NCBI RefSeq assembly: GCF_001936595.1
Contig: NZ_MLBG01000017.1
Span: 1 to 52,761, forward strand
Direction of reading: 5' to 3'
DNA length: 52,761 nucleotides
Source: Desulfovibrio sp. DV
GTDB taxonomy: Bacteria; Desulfobacterota; Desulfovibrionia; Desulfovibrionales; Desulfovibrionaceae
Shown here in pieces: positions 1 through 8,659 of this stretch (within the stretch, counting starts at the first letter, position 1; every line of letters begins with the position of its first letter). The position numbers and the translations under genes are program-made. The notes beneath the pieces are model-generated. The model saw nothing but the letters and a program-made list of their open reading frames with translations, was not told where the DNA came from and did not search any database.

Positions 1-24
1 CCGGGGATGATCCCCCCCGGTTTT
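1..24. repeat. Intergenic GC hairpin, family B (partial)
   Basis: The window opens with a CCGGGGATGATCCCC-type inverted repeat followed by a short T-rich stretch. It is a partial copy of the hairpin seen again near 16350, 31671 and 34721. It lies just downstream of the minus-strand mutM stop codon and could help end that transcript. Confidence 0.55.
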
Positions 25-44
25 CTTTCTCTTCGTATTCGTTT

Positions 45-890
45 TCACTTCTGGCACTGCGGACAAAACGTCGATGTCCGCCCGGCCACTTTGATCGAAA
101 TAAGCGCTTTGCCGCAGCCCGGGCAGGGCTCGCCGGCCTTGCCGTAGACGGCGAACTGGTGCTGGAAGCCGCCTTCCACGCCATCCGGGGTGCGGTAGTC
201 CCGGATGGTGCTGCCGCCGGCGGCAATGGCCCTGGCGATGACGGCCTGGATGGCGGTGAGCAACTTGCGGCGGGCGGCCGGGGTCAGGGCGCTGGCCGGC
301 GTATCGGGCCGGATACAGGCGGCATGGAGGGATTCGTCGGCGTAGATGTTGCCGACCCCGGCGATGACGGTCTGGTCGAGGATGGCCGCCTTGATGCGGG
401 TGGTCTTGCGGCAAAGGGCCGCCTCAAAGGCCTCGGGCGTCATGTCCCAGGGTTCCGGGCCAAGGGAGGCGTAAAATTTCCAGGCGGCCAGCGCCTCGGG
501 GGTCGCCAGCCGGGCCGTGCCGAACCGGCGCATGTCGGAAAAAACCAGGGCATTGCCGTCGTCGAGGTGGACGAGCAGCCGGGCATAGGCCGGGGGGGCG
601 TCGTTCGAGGGGGCGATGTGGAAGCGGCCGGTCATTTTGAGATGCAGCGCCAGGAAGACCGGGCAGTCGTCGGCAATGTGGGGCCGGGGTCCAAGGGCAA
701 TGAGCAGCAGCTTGGCCCGGCGGCCGACCGATTCGACCACCCGCCCCAAGGCGGCGGCGGCAAAGGCTGTGCGGCTCCCCGGCCCGGCCAGGACTTTGGC
801 GTCGGGGACGTCGACCCCGGTCACCACGCGGCCGGTCAGGCCCGGAGCCAGGGCGCGGGCAATGGTTTCCACTTCGGGAAGTTCGGGCAT
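45..890 (-). CDS. mutM: Formamidopyrimidine-DNA glycosylase (Fpg/MutM)
   Basis: This bifunctional DNA glycosylase/AP lyase removes oxidised purines such as 8-oxoguanine in base-excision repair. The protein is 281 aa, a normal family length. It begins MPELPEVET, which supplies the catalytic N-terminal proline and the adjacent glutamate. The helix-two-turn-helix appears as DQTVIAGVGNIYADE around residue 170-190. A C-terminal zinc finger has Cys256, Cys259, Cys276 and Cys279, with Arg271 in the beta-hairpin finger. The ATG lies 5 bp after the stop of the upstream ChaN-like gene, so the two are probably co-transcribed. Identification is firm. Confidence 0.96.
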   Translation of the reverse strand: MPELPEVETIARALAPGLTGRVVTGVDVPDAKVLAGPGSRTAFAAAALGRVVESVGRRAKLLLIALGPRPHIADDCPVFLALHLKMTGRFHIAPSNDAPPAYARLLVHLDDGNALVFSDMRRFGTARLATPEALAAWKFYASLGPEPWDMTPEAFEAALCRKTTRIKAAILDQTVIAGVGNIYADESLHAACIRPDTPASALTPAARRKLLTAIQAVIARAIAAGGSTIRDYRTPDGVEGGFQHQFAVYGKAGEPCPGCGKALISIKVAGRTSTFCPQCQK

Positions 891-895
891 GGCGG

Positions 896-2161
896 TTATT
901 TTCCAGCCGGCGGCGCGGCGAGCGGGATGGTGATGGCCAGTGTTTCGCCGGCCCGGGAGACGGTGAGCGTCAGCGGTTCCCCGGCCTTGGCCGCTTCCAT
1001 GGCGGCTTGGTGCAGCACGGCCAGATCGGTGGCCGGATGTTTACCGGCCGCGGTGACGGCGTCGCCGGCCAGCAGCCCGGCTTTCCCGGCGGCAGAGCCC
1101 GGGGCCACGGCTGTTACCAAGAGCGGCGGGACCGGCTGGCCCGGCGTTGGCTGGTCATGCGAGAGGGTCATGCCGAGCCGGCTTTTCTGGATGGCCGGAC
1201 AGGCGGCAAAAAACGTGGCTTCGCCCGGAGCCGGGGCCTCGCCGCCGCGCCAGGGCACAACGGTGACGGTCCGGGCCGAAGGATCGTACACGGCCAGCCG
1301 CCGGGCAATGCCCCAGCCGTCCGCCACATGGCCGGCTCCGGCGATAATCACCACCGGGCGGGCGGTCAGCGAGCGGGCATACAGCGCCCGGGCCGCCATC
1401 TGCGTATCCCACAGGGACTGGACCGTCAGGAAGCTGGCAAAGGGATCGCGGCCGGGCGCAGCTTCTTTCCGGGGCGCGGAATCGGGGACGGGCTTGCCCA
1501 TGGGGCCGTGGTGGACGAAAAAGGCACGCAGTTCCTCGACCTGGGCCGGATGGGGCGGCAGGAGGGCACCGGGGAGGAGGGTCCGCTCGGCCGGGGGCAG
1601 GGCGTCAAGGCCGGCGCGGCCGACTTTCTTGGCCAGGCCCTTGGGGACATTTAGGGCGAAAAGGGGCAGGCGGAAGTCCCGGGCGGCCTCGAAAATGGGG
1701 GCGTAGAGCTCGAAATCAAAGCCCCAGGTGGTTTTCCAGTCCAGGGCCTTTGGCAGGTCGGCCAGGGACAGGGTGCCGGCATTGAAGGCGTCCAGGACCT
1801 GCTGCCGGTCGGCCGGGACCATCTCCAGGCCGATGGCCGGGAAAGCGCCGGCAGCGGCCAGTCGGCGGATGACGGCGGCCTGGGCCAGGTGGTCGCAGGG
1901 GTTGGGATGTTCCTCGCCAAGGAGGATGTAGTCGGCCCCGGCGATGTCCCGGGCAAAGACGGCCGGGGAGAGCGGTCTGGCCGCAGCATCGAGCAGGGTT
2001 TCCGGGGCAAAAGGCGGCGGTCCGGCGCGTCTGGCTGCGCACCCGGCCGTGAGAACGGCCAGGGCCAGCAGACAGGCCATAAAAACGGCCCGCAGGGCGC
2101 GGGGGATACCCGCGCCCCGGAGGGCCGAAAAGGCAGCTTGTAAAGAGGCCGGCGCGTTCAT
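896..2161 (-). CDS. ChaN-family lipoprotein with C-terminal PDZ domain
   Basis: Predicted lipoprotein of 421 aa. A hydrophobic segment ends in the lipobox LTAGC (Cys41), so it should be membrane anchored outside the cytoplasm. Residues about 60-320 match the ChaN/DUF399 family (YILLGEEHPNPCDH, GLEMVPADRQQ, and IIAGAGHVADGWG near the end), known from Campylobacter ChaN as haem-binding iron-uptake lipoproteins. Residues about 330-415 form a PDZ-like domain (SRLGMTL, PGSAAGKAGLLAGD). The long hydrophilic N-terminus before the signal core and the lack of a clear Shine-Dalgarno make the start uncertain. A haem or iron role is inferred from the family. Confidence 0.82.
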   Translation of the reverse strand: MNAPASLQAAFSALRGAGIPRALRAVFMACLLALAVLTAGCAARRAGPPPFAPETLLDAAARPLSPAVFARDIAGADYILLGEEHPNPCDHLAQAAVIRRLAAAGAFPAIGLEMVPADRQQVLDAFNAGTLSLADLPKALDWKTTWGFDFELYAPIFEAARDFRLPLFALNVPKGLAKKVGRAGLDALPPAERTLLPGALLPPHPAQVEELRAFFVHHGPMGKPVPDSAPRKEAAPGRDPFASFLTVQSLWDTQMAARALYARSLTARPVVIIAGAGHVADGWGIARRLAVYDPSARTVTVVPWRGGEAPAPGEATFFAACPAIQKSRLGMTLSHDQPTPGQPVPPLLVTAVAPGSAAGKAGLLAGDAVTAAGKHPATDLAVLHQAAMEAAKAGEPLTLTVSRAGETLAITIPLAAPPAGK

Positions 2162-2186
2162 GCCGTTGGCTGTTGGGCGCGCTCGC

Positions 2187-3452
2187 CTAGTCCCACTTGC
2201 GCTTGTCTTCGATGGGCTTGATCTGCGGCGGCAGGGTGCCGGGAGCCACCACGGTCAGCCCCGGGCGCAGCTTGATCTTCTCCCGGAACTTGTGGAGCAG
2301 ATCTTCTTCGCGCTTGAAGTTGGAGGCCTCGATGATGAGGTTCATCTCGTCGATGCCGCCGGGGTTGGTGACTTCGATCTGCCAGCGCTTGATTTCCTCA
2401 AACCGGGTGATGACCTGCTCGACCTGGTGCGGGTAGACGAACATGCCCTTGATGCGGGCGGTTGTGTCCACGCGTCCGACAATGGAACCCAGGCGCGGCG
2501 AGGTCCGTCCGCACGGGCAGGGCGCACGCTCGATGTAGGACAGATCGCCCGTGGCCAGCCGGATCAGCGGATAGGTCTTGTTAAAGGCCGTGACCACGAT
2601 TTCGCCGACTTCGCCGTCCTTGAGCGGAATGCCCGTGTCCGGATGGCAGATTTCGACAAAAGCCCGGTTGGCGATGTGCAGGCCCGTCTTGTGGAAGCAC
2701 TCGTAGCCGATGCAGCCGACATCCGCTGTGCCGTAGCCCTGGCGCATGATGATGTCGAATTTCTTCTCCAGATTGGCGCGCAGCTTTTCGGAGAATTTCT
2801 CGCCGGTGACGAAGGCCACTTCCATGTACAGGTCTTTGCGCAGGTTAAGCCCCATCTCCTCGCCCTTCTGGGCCAGGTGCATGAGGTAGCTCGGGGTGCC
2901 GACATAGCCGGTGGCCCGCAGCTTCTGCATGATCTCAAGCTGGGTGGCCGAGTTGCCGGGACCGGCAGGGACCACGGCGCAGCCCAGGTTTTTAAGCGGC
3001 TCCTCGAACATGAGGCCGGCCGGGGTGAGATGATAGTTAAACGTCACCTGCACGAGGTCGCCGGAACGGAAGCCGCAGGCGTAAAAGCCTTCGGTCCAGC
3101 CCCAGTAATCGTCCTCGCGGTCCTCGGGGTCGAAGATCGGTCCGGGGGACAGAAAAATCCGCCGCAACTCGCCCATGTCCTTGGTGAGCAGCCCTCCCAG
3201 GCGCGGACCCATGGACTGCAGAAAGATGAGTTCTTTCTTTTTGAGAATGGGTATGTGCTTGAGGTCCGAGAGGGTCTTGAACTTCGAGGCCTGGAACTGG
3301 GCACGGTCGAAGCGCTTTTTGACATCCTCGGAATAGCGATAGGCATACGAGAGCAGATCCTTGATCTGGATCTGATAGTATTGGCGGCGTTCCGATTCGT
3401 CGAGCACTTCCCGGCGGGAATAGATGCCCTCGGTACGGTCCTTACGGGTCAT
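2187..3452 (-). CDS. Phenylacetate-CoA ligase-like (PaaK family) acyl-CoA ligase
   Basis: Adenylate-forming CoA ligase of 421 aa, the usual PaaK length. Family motifs are visible: RQGYGTADVGCIGYEC in the acyl-adenylate region, IRLATGDLSYIE with the conserved Thr-Gly-Asp, and GRVDTTARIKGMFVYP leading into the small C-terminal domain. The N-terminal SRREVLDESERRQYY also fits the family. In anaerobes such ligases activate aryl or aliphatic acids from amino-acid fermentation, but no indolepyruvate or aldehyde oxidoreductase gene lies alongside, so the substrate is unknown. The start is supported by AAAGGAG upstream of the ATG. Confidence 0.88.
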   Translation of the reverse strand: MTRKDRTEGIYSRREVLDESERRQYYQIQIKDLLSYAYRYSEDVKKRFDRAQFQASKFKTLSDLKHIPILKKKELIFLQSMGPRLGGLLTKDMGELRRIFLSPGPIFDPEDREDDYWGWTEGFYACGFRSGDLVQVTFNYHLTPAGLMFEEPLKNLGCAVVPAGPGNSATQLEIMQKLRATGYVGTPSYLMHLAQKGEEMGLNLRKDLYMEVAFVTGEKFSEKLRANLEKKFDIIMRQGYGTADVGCIGYECFHKTGLHIANRAFVEICHPDTGIPLKDGEVGEIVVTAFNKTYPLIRLATGDLSYIERAPCPCGRTSPRLGSIVGRVDTTARIKGMFVYPHQVEQVITRFEEIKRWQIEVTNPGGIDEMNLIIEASNFKREEDLLHKFREKIKLRPGLTVVAPGTLPPQIKPIEDKRKWD

Positions 3453-3524
3453 GCCGGGTCTCCTTTGGAGCGATATCCCGTGGTGGGAAAAAGAGAGGTT
3501 TCATAGCGCGGGCCGGCGCGGAAA

Positions 3525-5159
3525 TCAAGCGATTCGAGGCGCTCTGCCCAACAAAGTCCGTTGGACCACGGCCAGCAGTTCATAACGGGTGACGGGCTTG
3601 GCAATATAATCGGTCATGCCGGCTTCCAGGCCGAGCCGGCGGTCTTCCGGGGTGGCTGAGGCGGAAAGCCCCACGATGGGGATGTCCCGGGGCAGGCCGG
3701 GAACGAACCCGTCGCGGATGCGCCGGGTGGACTCCAGGCCGCAGATGCCGGGCATCTGGATGTCCATAAGCACCAGATCCACGGATTGGGCGCCCAGGAT
3801 GTCAAAGAGCTGCTCGCAGGATGCGGCGATGACCGGGGCGTATCCCCGGTCTTCGAGAATGCGGCGCACCAGGAGCTGGGCCACCGGGTCGTCTTCGGCG
3901 TAAACAATGACCGCCCCCTGGCAGCGGGCGGACGACGATTGGCCCAGGGCCGGGAGCAGGGCGGACAGGAGTTCGGGAGAGGGGCGGCGCAGCATGGCCG
4001 TAAAAGAAAAGGCGCTGCCCCGGCCAAGGGTGCTTTCCAGATGGAGACAGCCGTGCATCTTCTCCACGATGTCCTTGGAAATGGCCAGACCCAGGCCGAC
4101 CTGGGCGTAGCGTTTGCTGAGAAATGGTTCGCCGATGGTGAAATGCTCGAAGATATCGTTTTGCCGGTCCGGGTGGATGCCGATGCCGGTGTCGCGCACG
4201 GTGAACCGAAGGGGCACGACGTCGGTGGAGGCATGACCGGCCGGATCCACCGATGCGGTGACGCTGATGGAACCCTTTTCGGTATATTTAAGCGCATTGT
4301 GGATGAGGTTGAGCAGCACCTGGCGCAGGCGCTGGGCGTCGCCAACCAGAAACTGCGGCACGGCCTCGTCGATGGTGTTATGAAAGGCAAGGCCACGCGC
4401 GGCAGCGTCCTCGCCGCACATGGCGAAAAGCGCTGCGAGGGTGGTGCGCAGGTCGAAGGGCTCCTCAGCCAGGGTGAGGCGGCCGGCGGTGATGGTGGTC
4501 ATGTCGAGCAGGGCGTTTATGACGCCAAGGAGCTGGTTGGAGGCGTTCATGGCCAGTTCCAGGAACTGGCGGCGGCGCTGGTCCTGCTCGCCTTGCAGCA
4601 GAAGGCTCAGCATCCCCATGATGCCGTTTAAGGGTGTGCGCAGCTCATGGCTCATGTTGGCCAAAAACAGTTCCTTGGCCGCGCCGGCCTTGGCGGCCGA
4701 TCCGGCAAAGGCGGCGAATTCCCGGTAAAACGCCTGGAGCATGGTATGGCGTTCCGGGGTCAGGCAGGGAATGATGTGCAAGGCGGCGTCGGCTGCCGGG
4801 CTGTGCCCGAACAGGCTTTGCCGATCGGCCGGATTGGTGAAATACGGCCCCAGGGTCAGCACACCCGGGCCGCCGTCGCGAAGGGGCAGGGAGAACCGGC
4901 GGACGGTCATGCCCAGGGGGCACAGGGCCGGCGAGGGGCTCTCATCCGGGAAGGCATCCGTCGCCTCGAGCAGGGGACAAGGGCCGCGCTCGGGAAATTC
5001 CCGGTGCAGCATGGCGTGCGCCTCGGCCCCGGGGTCCGGCCAGACCGGACTGTCGGCCGACGGGCGGACGGTGACCGGGATCCCGAGCAGGCTGCCCAGA
5101 GGATCGAGCAGCCGCTTGAGGGACCGGGGGGTTTCGGCGCACAGCACATCTTTTGCCAT
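3525..5159 (-). CDS. Hybrid sensor histidine kinase/response regulator
   Basis: Two-component hybrid kinase of 544 aa. Residues about 1-150 form a Cys-containing sensor-like region (CPLLEA, CPLGMTVRRFSLPL, LTLGPYF) vaguely resembling PocR-type domains; this is tentative. The HisKA domain has the H-box MSHELRTPLNG, the ATPase domain has NLIHNALKYTE, DTGIGI and GLGLAISKDIV, and a C-terminal receiver (about 420-540) carries the phospho-acceptor Asp in VLMDIQMP. No transmembrane segment is evident, so it is probably cytoplasmic. I chose the ATG (MAKDVLC) over an upstream TTG at 5195 that overlaps the preceding stop. No DNA-binding output domain is present. Confidence 0.9.
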   Translation of the reverse strand: MAKDVLCAETPRSLKRLLDPLGSLLGIPVTVRPSADSPVWPDPGAEAHAMLHREFPERGPCPLLEATDAFPDESPSPALCPLGMTVRRFSLPLRDGGPGVLTLGPYFTNPADRQSLFGHSPAADAALHIIPCLTPERHTMLQAFYREFAAFAGSAAKAGAAKELFLANMSHELRTPLNGIMGMLSLLLQGEQDQRRRQFLELAMNASNQLLGVINALLDMTTITAGRLTLAEEPFDLRTTLAALFAMCGEDAAARGLAFHNTIDEAVPQFLVGDAQRLRQVLLNLIHNALKYTEKGSISVTASVDPAGHASTDVVPLRFTVRDTGIGIHPDRQNDIFEHFTIGEPFLSKRYAQVGLGLAISKDIVEKMHGCLHLESTLGRGSAFSFTAMLRRPSPELLSALLPALGQSSSARCQGAVIVYAEDDPVAQLLVRRILEDRGYAPVIAASCEQLFDILGAQSVDLVLMDIQMPGICGLESTRRIRDGFVPGLPRDIPIVGLSASATPEDRRLGLEAGMTDYIAKPVTRYELLAVVQRTLLGRAPRIA

Positions 5160-5191
5160 GATAAGACTCTTAGCCGCATCCCCCCGGCAGG

Positions 5192-6088
5192 TCAATCGGA
5201 TGGTCCGGGAATATTGGGGCCGTCAGCTTCCGGATGTCCGGGAGCGTCAAGGGAATCCGGGAAATCGGCCGGCGGCAGCGGGGGGCACACGTCCCGGCCG
5301 CCGTGGCGGGCAAAGACGAGAAATCCGGTATGGGCCACCATGCGGTCTTCGGGGCGCAGGCGCTCGGGTACGGGCTTGTAGCGGCGCACCAGGATTTCCA
5401 GCACCTCGATGTCCTCGAAGGGGGACTTCTCCATGGCCCAGAGCAGTTCGCTGATCTGGTTGGTGGTGGGCAGCAGGAACCCGACCGGCGCGCCGGGACG
5501 CACCACGGCTGCGGCCTGGTCAAGATAGTCCCAGGGTGTGCGCACGTCGAGAAAGAGCGCGTCGGCGTCGGTGGGGTCGCTTTGCGGATCGCCCTTGGTC
5601 ACGGATTCCGGGAAAAAGCCCTCGGCAATGTCGCAGTTGTGGCGCGACACGCGATGGCCAAGGCCCACGGCGTCGAGGTTTTCGCCGGACAAGGTGTAGA
5701 ATTCCGGACGCTTTTCAAAGGTGTAGACCCGGCCCGTGTCGCCTACGTGCCAGGCCAGGGCCAGGGTCAGGCCGCCGGAGCCGCTGCCGGACTCCACCAC
5801 CCGCACTCCTGGGCCGATGCCCAATTTCAAAATGACGTAACCGATCTCTTTGGGGTACATGATCTGGGTCGAACGCTTGACCCCCTTGATGAGATCGTAG
5901 GTGGATGGGCGAAGGATGCGGAAGACGTGGCCGATGTGGGTGGTCACAGCGCCGCCGCTGCCGGCGCGCTCCACATCGGTGAACCGAATCATGCCTTCCT
6001 GGGTATGGAGTACGGTTTCCGGGTCAAAACGCCGCAGATATCGCTTGCCCTTGGGAGAGACCAGAAGTATCAAATCGCCCTGTTTCAC
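5192..6088 (-). CDS. trmI: tRNA (adenine-58-N1)-methyltransferase, TrmI type
   Basis: SAM-dependent methyltransferase predicted to make m1A58 in the T-loop of tRNA. The 298-aa protein has the small N-terminal beta domain (GDLILLVSPKGKRYLRRFDP), the linker with the YPKEIGYV motif, and the SAM motif VVESGSGSGGLTLALA. ALFLDVRTPWDYL is the catalytic-loop region. The start codon is GTG, placed behind GGGGTGA; an ATG two bases upstream is in another frame. A proline/aspartate-rich tail follows the fold. It is divergent from the radical SAM gene on the plus strand. Confidence 0.88.
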   Translation of the reverse strand: MKQGDLILLVSPKGKRYLRRFDPETVLHTQEGMIRFTDVERAGSGGAVTTHIGHVFRILRPSTYDLIKGVKRSTQIMYPKEIGYVILKLGIGPGVRVVESGSGSGGLTLALAWHVGDTGRVYTFEKRPEFYTLSGENLDAVGLGHRVSRHNCDIAEGFFPESVTKGDPQSDPTDADALFLDVRTPWDYLDQAAAVVRPGAPVGFLLPTTNQISELLWAMEKSPFEDIEVLEILVRRYKPVPERLRPEDRMVAHTGFLVFARHGGRDVCPPLPPADFPDSLDAPGHPEADGPNIPGPSD

Positions 6089-6177
6089 ATGTCACCCCGC
6101 AGTGGTATATGGGTCGAGGCCCTTGACCACGCCGGGACGCGCCTGTCAAGTGTGTACGCGGCAAGGAGGATCGCGCT

Positions 6178-7131
6178 ACGAACCCTCTTCAGTATGTTTT
6201 CGGCCCGGTCGGATCGGGTCGCCTTGGCGTGTCGTTGGGCCTGGACCTGCTTGGCGCGCGGATCTGCACGTTCGATTGCCTCTACTGCGAGGTCGGCGTC
6301 ACCGAGGCCCTGACCACCGTCCGAAAGCCCTATGTCCCGGCCAGGCGCATCCTGGACGAACTGGCCGCCTGGAAGGCGGCCGGCCACGCCATGCCCGACG
6401 TCGTGACTCTCGGGGGGCTTGGCGAACCCTGCCTCAATACCGACCTTGGCGACATTATTGCCGGGACCAAAGAACTTTTCCCCGACATCCCCGTGGCCGT
6501 GCTCACCAATTCGAGCCTGCTGCCGGATGCGGACGTGCGGGGAGCGCTTTCTGCCGCCGACATTGTCCTGCCCTCCATGGACACGTTGGTCGCCTCCGAG
6601 TACCGTCGCCTGAACCGCCCCCATGCCGCCATCGGCCTGGACACCATCCGCCGGGGCCTGCTCGATTTTCGGGCCATGTACGGCGGATCGATCTTTCTGG
6701 AAGTGCTGCTTTTGGCCGGTATCAATGATACGGCTGAAAATCTTGATCTTTTGCAGGGGTTTTGCCGGGAACTGGCACCCACGCGGGTGGATGTCGTCAC
6801 CATGTCCCGGCCCGGAGCCTATGCCGGCGCGACGGCTGTCCCGCGCGAGGTTCTCGCCCGCTTTCGCGAGAGCCTCGGCAGTGCCGACGCTGCAACGGCC
6901 CTTTCCGGCGATCCGTCCGGACACGGGCCGACGGCTCTGGTCGGTCGGCATTCGGAGGAGCTTGCGGCCCGCATCGCCGCCTCCGTGGCCCGTCGCCCCC
7001 AGACTGAGCAAGGGTTGGCTGCCGGACTCGGCGTTCCCGTCGAGCACGTGCGCCGTGCCCTTGATGGCCTCCTGCGGACCGGTTCGGTTCGCCGGCAGCC
7101 CGACGATGATGATTTTTTCTATTCCGGATGA
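6178..7131 (+). CDS. Radical SAM protein, apparent ACG start codon
   Basis: Radical SAM enzyme of unknown substrate. The Cys triad CTFDCLYC (CxxxCxxC) binds the [4Fe-4S] cluster, and VVTLGGLGEPCLN is the usual SAM-binding region. The C-terminal 70 residues look like a winged-helix-type domain. The first standard in-frame start is GTG at 6229, but homologous sequence (QYVFGPVGSGRLGVSLG) continues upstream to an in-frame TGA at 6124 with no ATG, GTG or TTG between. AAGGAGGA at 6163-6170 sits 7 bp before an in-frame ACG at 6178, giving a 317-aa protein starting (M)NPLQYVFGPV. Family members commonly begin near this FGPVPSRRLG-type motif. Rare ACG initiation or a single-base error are the options. 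Confidence 0.85.
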   Translation, partial: TNPLQYVFGPVGSGRLGVSLGLDLLGARICTFDCLYCEVGVTEALTTVRKPYVPARRILDELAAWKAAGHAMPDVVTLGGLGEPCLNTDLGDIIAGTKELFPDIPVAVLTNSSLLPDADVRGALSAADIVLPSMDTLVASEYRRLNRPHAAIGLDTIRRGLLDFRAMYGGSIFLEVLLLAGINDTAENLDLLQGFCRELAPTRVDVVTMSRPGAYAGATAVPREVLARFRESLGSADAATALSGDPSGHGPTALVGRHSEELAARIAASVARRPQTEQGLAAGLGVPVEHVRRALDGLLRTGSVRRQPDDDDFFYSG

Positions 7132-7181
7132 CCGGATAAACAAAATTTTGCCCGGACGAACGCGTCCTGGCAGGGAGTTTC

Positions 7182-8651
7182 ATGGAAATGAGCAGAGGAA
7201 AGAAACGCAAGCAGAAAATGTTCATCAGCGTGCTGCCCGGCGAACAGGTCGAGGTGGCCGTGGCCGAAGACGGCCTGCTGCTCGAATATTATGTGGAAAT
7301 GGTCCACCAGGCCAAGACCCGGGGCCATATCTACAAGGGCAAGATCCATAACATTGATCCGGCCCTGCAGGCGGCGTTTATCAATTACGGCGCGGACCGA
7401 AACGGCTTTTTGCAGATCGACGAGGTCCACCCCGAGTACTACCAGATCGTGCAGTCCGGCGGCGACCGCCGGCCCAAATATCCGCCCATCCAGAAGGCGC
7501 TGAAAAAAAACCAGGAGTTGCTTGTCCAGGTGGTCAAGGAGCCGACCGGGCACAAAGGCGCGTTTTTAACCACCTATCTGTCCCTGCCCGGCCGTTATTT
7601 TGTCCTCACCCCTGGACGCGAGCAGCGGGGCGTGTCGCGCAAGATCGAGGACGAGGCCGAACGCAAGCGGCTTAAGGAAGTCATTTCCGGCCTCAAACTC
7701 GACGAGGGCCTGGGACTGATCGTGCGCACCGCCGCCCTGTCCCAGTCCAAGACGTCCCTTGAGCGCGATCTGTCCTACTTAAAGCGCCTGTGGAAGGAAG
7801 TGCGCCAGCGCGGCACCACGGCCGACACGCCAAGCCTCATTTACCAGGAGCTCGATCTGTCGTCCCGGGCCGTTCGCGACTACCTCACCGACGACGTGGG
7901 TGAAATCTGGGTGGATGAGCCGGAAACCGCCAAGCGCGTGTCCGAAATGGCGGCCCTGGTCTATCCCCGCCGTCCGGGCATCGTCAAACAACACAGCGAC
8001 ATTGATATTCCGCTGTGGGACCGCTTCAATCTGCGCAAACAGATCGAGCAACTCTACGGCCGGGAAGTGACCCTGCCAAGCGGCGGGGTGCTGGTCTTTG
8101 ACCACGCCGAGGCGCTCACGGCCGTTGACATCAACTCCGGCAAGATCGGCGGCGAATCCAATTTCCGCGAGATGGCCCTCAAGACCAATATCGAGGCCTC
8201 GGAAGAAGTGGCCCGGCAACTGCGCCTGCGCGACATCGGCGGCCAGGTGGTCATCGATTTTATCGAGATGAAGGACCGAAAGCACGTGGCCGAGGTGGAA
8301 AAAACCTTGCGCGCGGCCTTTAAAAACGACCGGGCGCGCACGGATGTGGGCCGCATCTCCCGTTTTGGCCTGCTTGAGATCGTGCGCCAGCGCCTGGGCT
8401 CCTCGGCCCTGTCCATCACCTCCGAACCCTGCCCCTGCTGCAACGGCTCGGGACAGCGCCGCAACCACGAGTGGCAGGCCCTCACCGTGCTCAAAGACGT
8501 CTATCGCCAGTTGCGCAAAGACACCGGCCAGGAGTCGGTCACGGCCAAGGTGTCCGAGGAGCTCGCCCTGTACATGCTCAACAACAAGCGGGTGCGGCTT
8601 TCGGCCATGGAAGAAGAATTTAAGAAAAAGATCAATATTCTCGCGCTCTGA
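7182..8651 (+). CDS. rng: Ribonuclease E/G family protein
   Basis: Endoribonuclease for rRNA and mRNA processing. At 489 aa it has RNase G size without the RNase E scaffold tail. The N-terminal half holds an S1-like RNA-binding domain (GHIYKGKIHNIDPALQAAF). The catalytic DNase I-like region shows the metal-binding aspartates in TAVDINSGKI and VVIDFIEMKDRK. A Zn-link motif CPCC follows (about residue 418). Starts at 7182 and 7188 are both possible; GGGAG lies upstream. queH follows 8 bp after its stop. Confidence 0.93.
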   Translation: MEMSRGKKRKQKMFISVLPGEQVEVAVAEDGLLLEYYVEMVHQAKTRGHIYKGKIHNIDPALQAAFINYGADRNGFLQIDEVHPEYYQIVQSGGDRRPKYPPIQKALKKNQELLVQVVKEPTGHKGAFLTTYLSLPGRYFVLTPGREQRGVSRKIEDEAERKRLKEVISGLKLDEGLGLIVRTAALSQSKTSLERDLSYLKRLWKEVRQRGTTADTPSLIYQELDLSSRAVRDYLTDDVGEIWVDEPETAKRVSEMAALVYPRRPGIVKQHSDIDIPLWDRFNLRKQIEQLYGREVTLPSGGVLVFDHAEALTAVDINSGKIGGESNFREMALKTNIEASEEVARQLRLRDIGGQVVIDFIEMKDRKHVAEVEKTLRAAFKNDRARTDVGRISRFGLLEIVRQRLGSSALSITSEPCPCCNGSGQRRNHEWQALTVLKDVYRQLRKDTGQESVTAKVSEELALYMLNNKRVRLSAMEEEFKKKINILAL

Positions 8652-8659
8652 GCCGCAGT

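Noticed and set aside
159-1706. 515-codon plus-strand ORF opposite mutM and the ChaN gene
   Set aside because: Low-complexity Gly/Arg/Ala product antisense to two well-supported genes; a product of high GC content.
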